From positions 1-19,103 of the forward strand of contig JAHINZ010000031.1 in assembly GCA_018895795.1 (NCBI GenBank): 19,103 bases of DNA. The letters are read 5' to 3'. Shown here piece by piece: positions 15,711 through 19,103 of the stretch (positions within the stretch are counted from its first letter, which is position 1; each line of letters starts with the position of its first letter). This stretch comes from Alphaproteobacteria bacterium. GTDB lineage: Bacteria > Pseudomonadota > Alphaproteobacteria > Caulobacterales > Caulobacteraceae. The translations under genes were made by a program, and so were the position numbers. The notes beneath the pieces are model-generated. The model saw nothing but the letters and a program-made list of their open reading frames with translations. It did no database searches and had not been told where the DNA came from.

Positions 15711-15807
15711 CGTCATCCCCCGACTTGTTCGGGGGACCCAAGCCGAGCTGGCCCGGGACCTCGCGCGAACCGCCGCGTGGGTCCCCCGGATAAACCGGGG
15801 GATGACG
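15711..15807. repeat. Palindromic intergenic repeat, family C
   Basis: The outer arms 15711-15740 and 15778-15807 are inverted copies, beginning CGTCATCCCCCG and ending CGGGGGATGACG, with about 25 of 30 positions complementary. Each arm also folds on itself (CCCCCG/CGGGGG around a short loop). The 37-base centre is GC-rich. It lies wholly in the potI-potG gap. Similar GTCATCCCCCG repeats are widespread in alphaproteobacteria (from memory, not searched). Confidence 0.85.
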
Positions 15808-15823
15808 GATGTGAGGCGGCTGG

Positions 15824-16678
15824 TCATTTTCCGTCTCCCCCATGGCCCGCCGTCGCGGCTGTATTGCCCTGCAGCTTCAGCGCCGCCGCGGTCAGGATCA
15901 CGGTCAGCACGATCAGGATGGTCGAGGCCGCATTGACCTCGGGCGTCACCGAGAAGCGGACCATCGAATAGACCTTGACCGGGAAGGTCACGGTGTCGGG
16001 CCCGGCCGTGAAGAAGGTGATCACGAAGTCGTCGAGGCTGAGCGTGAAGGCCAGTAGCGCTCCCGCCACCAGGGACGGGGCCATGTGCGGCAGGATCACG
16101 TCCATGATCGTCCGCCACTCGCCGGCCCCCAGATCGCGGGCCGCCTCCTCCATCTCGCGGTTGAAGCTGGTCATGCGGGCCCGCACCACCACCGCCACGA
16201 ACGGGAACGAGAACGAGACGTGCGAGATGATGATCGCGCCCAGGTTCAACGGCCAGACCATGCCCTGCGGCCAGGGCATGACCCGGGCGAAGAACACCAG
16301 CATGGCCACGCCCATGCAGATCTCGGGCACCACGATCGGCAGGGCCAAAGCGCCGTCCAGGACCGTCTTGCCGGGAAACCGGAACCGCCACAGGGCCAGG
16401 GCGACCATGGCCCCCAGGGCGACGCTGATCACCGTCGAGATCGCCGCGATGGTCAGGGAGTTGCTAAACGCCTCGATCAGGCTCGTGTCGTGAAAGGCCT
16501 TGTCGTAATATTTGAGCGTGAAGCCCTTCCAGACAATGTTGCGTCGGCTGTCATTGAAGCTGAAGGCCATCAGGGCGATCAGCGGCGCGTAGAGAAAGAT
16601 CGCCACGGCGGCCAGCCAGGCCTGCATCTGCCAGCGGCGAAGATATTCGAGCGGACCGGGGGCGGAGCGTTTGGCCAT
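15824..16678 (-). CDS. potI: Polyamine ABC transporter permease, PotI/PotC type
   Basis: This inner-membrane permease of 284 residues has six hydrophobic segments, beginning near MQAWLAAVAIFLYAPLIALM. The EAA loop that contacts the ATPase is EEAARDLGAGEWRTIMDVIL followed by P. Length and motif order fit PotI/SpuH. The ATG at 16678 shares its A with the TGA of potH (TGATG); an in-frame GTG at 16681 would give one extra residue and a GTGA overlap. Either way it is translationally coupled to potH. The short C-terminal tail ends in a Gly-rich stretch just before the palindromic repeat. Confidence 0.92.
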   Translation of the reverse strand: MAKRSAPGPLEYLRRWQMQAWLAAVAIFLYAPLIALMAFSFNDSRRNIVWKGFTLKYYDKAFHDTSLIEAFSNSLTIAAISTVISVALGAMVALALWRFRFPGKTVLDGALALPIVVPEICMGVAMLVFFARVMPWPQGMVWPLNLGAIIISHVSFSFPFVAVVVRARMTSFNREMEEAARDLGAGEWRTIMDVILPHMAPSLVAGALLAFTLSLDDFVITFFTAGPDTVTFPVKVYSMVRFSVTPEVNAASTILIVLTVILTAAALKLQGNTAATAGHGGDGK

Positions 16679-17583
16679 CACTTGGCCTCCGGCGCTTTGC
16701 GCGACAGCACGGCCTGGACCGCGATCGCGATGAAGGTCAGGTACATCAACAGGAACGACAGCGCCGCGCCGAACGGCCAGTCATTGGCCCGCTTGAACTG
16801 ACGTTCGATGACATTGGCGATCATCTGGCTGTCGGGCCCGCCCAGCAGGTCGGGGGTCAGATAGGCGCCCAGCGCCGGGATGAAGGTGATCAGCACGCCC
16901 GAGGCGATGCCCGGCAAGGCCAGGGGTACGACGACCTTGAACAGGGTGCGGATATGGCCGGCGCCCAGGTCGAGACTGGCCTCCAGCAGCGACTTGTCCA
17001 GCCGGTCCAGGGCCGAATACAGCGGCAGCACCATGAACGGCAGGTGGACATAGACCAGGCCCAGCACGACGGCGAAATTGTTGTGCAGCAGCTCCAGCGG
17101 CCGGTAGTCGCCGATCGGCTGCAGACCCAGCAGCGCCCCGACCAGACCGCCGCCCTTCCAGATCCATTCCAGACCCATATTCACATAGCCCTCGGTGCGC
17201 AGGACGGCGATCAGGGCGTAGGTGCGGATCAGCAGATTGGTCCAGAACGGCAGCATGATCAGCAGCAGCAGCCAGGTCTTGGCCTTTTCCGACGCGAAGG
17301 TGATGGCCAGGGCCACGGGAAAACCGATCACCAGGCACAGCCCCGTGGTGATCGCCGCCACCCAGGCCGACTTGACGAAGATCTTCAGATACAGCGGCTC
17401 GATCGCCCGGGCGTAGTTCTTGAACGTGCCGGTGATGGCGATGTCGACCAGGCCGTTGTTGTGGCCAAAACTGTAGGCCCAGACGATGGCCAGCGGCACG
17501 AGGAAGAACAGCACCAGCCAGAACAGCGGTGGGCCGAGCGCCCCGGCGAACACCGCCTTGGCCTGTTTCCAGCTTTGCTCCAT
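16678..17583 (-). CDS. potH: Polyamine ABC transporter permease, PotH/PotB type
   Basis: This 301-residue inner-membrane permease forms the translocation pore with PotI. The first membrane segment is LFWLVLFFLVPLAIVWAYSF, and the EAA loop is EASLDLGAGHIRTLFKVVVP. The periplasmic segment between the first helices is of the usual size for PotH/SpuG. The start is the ATG at 17583 (MEQSWKQAKAVF), with GAGGG just upstream. An open frame extends to 17697, but those codons are only the palindromic repeat and a good start exists inside, so the extension is discarded. It overlaps potI. Confidence 0.92.
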   Translation of the reverse strand: MEQSWKQAKAVFAGALGPPLFWLVLFFLVPLAIVWAYSFGHNNGLVDIAITGTFKNYARAIEPLYLKIFVKSAWVAAITTGLCLVIGFPVALAITFASEKAKTWLLLLIMLPFWTNLLIRTYALIAVLRTEGYVNMGLEWIWKGGGLVGALLGLQPIGDYRPLELLHNNFAVVLGLVYVHLPFMVLPLYSALDRLDKSLLEASLDLGAGHIRTLFKVVVPLALPGIASGVLITFIPALGAYLTPDLLGGPDSQMIANVIERQFKRANDWPFGAALSFLLMYLTFIAIAVQAVLSRKAPEAK

Positions 17584-17600
17584 GGGGCCCTCTGAATGCC

Positions 17601-17727
17601 CCCTTCCCCCTTGAGGGGGAAGGGTTGGGGATGGGGGTGAAAGCGGGTCCGGACGTGGCGCGGTCGGCGGGCAATCCGCCGACGGTTTCACCCCCATCCC
17701 CGCCCTTCCCCCATCAAGGGGGAAGGG
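17601..17727. repeat. Palindromic intergenic repeat, family D, between potF and potH
   Basis: This is a nested palindrome. Outer hairpins are two perfect 10-base stems, CCCTTCCCCC/GGGGGAAGGG, at 17601-17624 and again at 17703-17727. Inside, 17626-17642 pairs with 17687-17703 at 16 of 17 positions, and the centre is a perfect 8-base hairpin GTCGGCGG/CCGCCGAC (17663-17683). It fills most of the 154-base gap and resembles family B only in layout. Confidence 0.88.
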
Positions 17728-17737
17728 AGAAGGAAGG

Positions 17738-18847
17738 CTAAGCCGCCCGCACGCGCGTGATGACTTCTTCGTACAGGCTGGCCTTCTCGGCCCCCTCGAA
17801 GGCGCCGTATTCGCACTTGGCCATGATCTCCAGGGGCGGGAAGATCACCGGGTTGTTCCTGTAGGCGTCCGGCATCAGGGCCTTGGCCGCCGCATTGGGC
17901 GTCGGGTAGAGGATGGTCTTGGAGATCTCGGCCCCGGCCGCCCCGTCCAGCAGATAGTTGATGAACTTGTGCGCGTTGTCCGGACGCGGCGCGCCCTTGG
18001 GGATGCACAGGGTGTCGGAGTTGATCAGGCTGCCTTCCTTGGGGACCACGAAATCCAGATCGGGGTCCTCCTTCATCACCTGAGCGATGTCGCCATTGTA
18101 TTCGAGGACCAGATCCACATCGCCCGAGGCCAGCATGTCCTGGCCGTTGTCGTCGTGGAAGGCCTTGATGAAGGGCTTCTGCTTGATCAACATCTTCTCG
18201 ATCTCGGCGACGAGCTCGGGCGGGATGTTGTTGACGCTGTGGCCCTTGTACTTGGCCGACAGGCGGATCAGGTCGGCGCTTTCCGACAGCAGGGCGATCT
18301 TGCCCTTGTACTGGTCGCTGTCGAACAGATACTTCCAGCTGTCGGGAACACCCTTCACCTTGCTCTTGCGATAGCCGATTCCGAGCACCAGCCAAGTATA
18401 GGGCATCGAGAACTTGCGGCCCGGGTCGTAGTCCGGGTTCATGAAGGCCGGGTCGATGTTCTTGATGTTCGGGATCTTGGCGTGATCCAGGACTTCCAGC
18501 ATGCCCGCCTGCCCCATGCGGGTGACGAATTCGTTGGAGGGCACGACAACGTCGAAGCCCGGATTGCCGGCCTTCAGCTTGGCGAACAGTTCGTCATTGG
18601 TGGCGAACAGGCTCATGTTCACCTCAACGCCGGTGGCCGCCTTGAAGTCGGCCAGGGTGGTGTCGCCGATATAGGTGTCCCAATTGTAGAAGTTGAGCTT
18701 GGCCTCCTCGACGCCGGGCTGGGCCGGGGCGGACTTGGGACCGCAGGCGGTAAAGGTCAGGCCGATGGCGGCGGCGCCGGTGGCGGTCAGCATCGATCGG
18801 CGATTGAGGCCCGCCCGTTGCAGGCCCCGTTGGGTGATGGTGCTCAT
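17738..18847 (-). CDS. potF: Periplasmic polyamine-binding protein of the ABC transporter
   Basis: This 369-residue solute-binding protein delivers putrescine or spermidine to the permeases. The N-terminus has NRRSML (R16-R17), a hydrophobic core GAAAIGLTFTA and C35, so it may be a Tat-exported lipoprotein, although Phe at -3 is unusual for a lipobox. Family features follow: LNFYNWDTYI (W56), DVVVPSN, SWKYLFD, LVLEYNGDIAQV (D253), LINSDTLCIP (D278) and LYPTPNAAAK. The acidic residues that hold the amines in PotF/PotD appear kept, while the usual Trp before GD is Tyr-Asn here. The ATG at 18847 follows GGGGAG by about 11 bases. It lies 80 bases after a glutamine-synthetase-type gene. Confidence 0.92.
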   Translation of the reverse strand: MSTITQRGLQRAGLNRRSMLTATGAAAIGLTFTACGPKSAPAQPGVEEAKLNFYNWDTYIGDTTLADFKAATGVEVNMSLFATNDELFAKLKAGNPGFDVVVPSNEFVTRMGQAGMLEVLDHAKIPNIKNIDPAFMNPDYDPGRKFSMPYTWLVLGIGYRKSKVKGVPDSWKYLFDSDQYKGKIALLSESADLIRLSAKYKGHSVNNIPPELVAEIEKMLIKQKPFIKAFHDDNGQDMLASGDVDLVLEYNGDIAQVMKEDPDLDFVVPKEGSLINSDTLCIPKGAPRPDNAHKFINYLLDGAAGAEISKTILYPTPNAAAKALMPDAYRNNPVIFPPLEIMAKCEYGAFEGAEKASLYEEVITRVRAA

Positions 18848-18927
18848 GGTCGCGAAACTCCCCTGTCTGTTTCATTCCATGCCGACGACCGTCGACGATA
18901 CAACGCACGCTCAGCTCCACTTCGCCG

Positions 18928-19103
18928 TCAGGCGTTGCGAAGATACCAATCGAAATCGAGACTGGTGACCACCTCGAAGAACCGTGCCTGCTCCGTACGC
19001 TTGACCGACACGAACATGTCGACGAAGCGGTCGCCCAGATAGTCGCGCAACACCTTGGACTGATCGAACAGGTCGACCGCCGCGAACCACTGGCTGGGCA
19101 GGC
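18928..19103 (-). CDS. Glutamine synthetase-family protein, C-terminal end (partial, cut by window edge)
   Basis: Reading the - strand from 19101 gives 57 codons and a TGA at 18930-18928. The peptide includes VLRDYLGDRFVDMFVSVKR and ends EQARFFEVVTSLDFDWYLRNA (given here in two parts). This is the C-terminal helix region of PuuA/GlnA3-type glutamine synthetases; it aligns with the QPLVDILGPVFCQAYDGVKRTEYETF region of the complete puuA at 10853-12253 but is clearly a different paralogue. The 5' end is outside the window. By position it is probably the gene before potF in the same operon. The amine substrate is unknown. Confidence 0.85.
   Translation of the reverse strand, partial: LPSQWFAAVDLFDQSKVLRDYLGDRFVDMFVSVKRTEQARFFEVVTSLDFDWYLRNA

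Noticed and set aside
14545..15936. Long + strand open frame of 463 residues opposite the ATPase gene
   Set aside because: Antisense to a textbook ABC ATPase; no motif of its own.
17584..17697. N-terminal extension of PotH through the family D repeat
   Set aside because: Unlike puuB, a good internal ATG (17583) exists and the extension is only repeat sequence.
1..17727. CRISPR array suggested by repeated GC-rich palindromes
   Set aside because: The palindromes are scattered singly between genes, differ in family and show no regular repeat-spacer pattern.
18848..18927. Promoter for the pot-puu genes in the gap before potF
   Set aside because: No convincing -35/-10 pair or sigma-54 site was found; the gene upstream on the same strand suggests cotranscription.

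Overview
The window is a GC-rich, densely packed stretch of an alphaproteobacterial chromosome. GC-rich codon use, frequent GTG starts, 4-base start/stop overlaps, many TonB-type genes and palindromic intergenic repeats suggest a Caulobacterales member (Caulobacter/Phenylobacterium type). That placement is an inference from style; no rRNA or other marker is present. No gene-free stretch exceeds about 155 bases, and no tRNA, rRNA, CRISPR array, transposase or phage gene was seen.

Left part (1-2062). On the + strand, a Rieske non-haem iron oxygenase (109-1242) overlaps a BetI-like TetR regulator (about 1239-1826). They form a two-gene unit that probably oxidises an amine or quaternary ammonium compound. 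A small unrecognised gene (1823-2062, - strand) meets the regulator tail to tail.

Middle part (2184-7262, all - strand). A TonB-dependent receptor with its own terminator is followed by an AdiC-like APC transporter. The transporter is translationally coupled (GTGA) to a secreted, metal-dependent amidohydrolase of the imidazolonepropionase/Xaa-Pro, Xaa-Arg dipeptidase group. Together they look like a module for uptake and breakdown of peptides or basic amino acids.

Right part (7388-19103, all - strand). This is a putrescine/polyamine uptake and catabolism cluster, read from the right edge leftwards. It begins with the tail of a glutamine-synthetase-type enzyme. A complete polyamine ABC transporter follows (binding protein, two permeases, ATPase). 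Next come a gamma-glutamyl-GABA hydrolase (PuuD/SpuA), a class III aminotransferase (SpuC type), a gamma-glutamylputrescine synthetase (PuuA/SpuB) and a gamma-glutamylputrescine oxidase (PuuB). It ends with a TPR-sulfotransferase protein. The expected pathway is import, gamma-glutamylation by PuuA, oxidation by PuuB or transamination, aldehyde oxidation by an enzyme not in this window, and release of GABA and glutamate by PuuD.

A notable non-coding layer runs through the cluster. Each of the four larger gaps between genes (potF/potH, potI/potG, potG/puuD, puuA/puuB) holds a palindromic repeat, of at least three unrelated families. One of them contains the puuB start codon in its loop and the puuB Shine-Dalgarno sequence in its stem, and the oxidase reading frame passes through the repeat. 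A repeat related to the potG/puuD one lies at 1-104 and appears to supply the ribosome-binding site of the Rieske gene.
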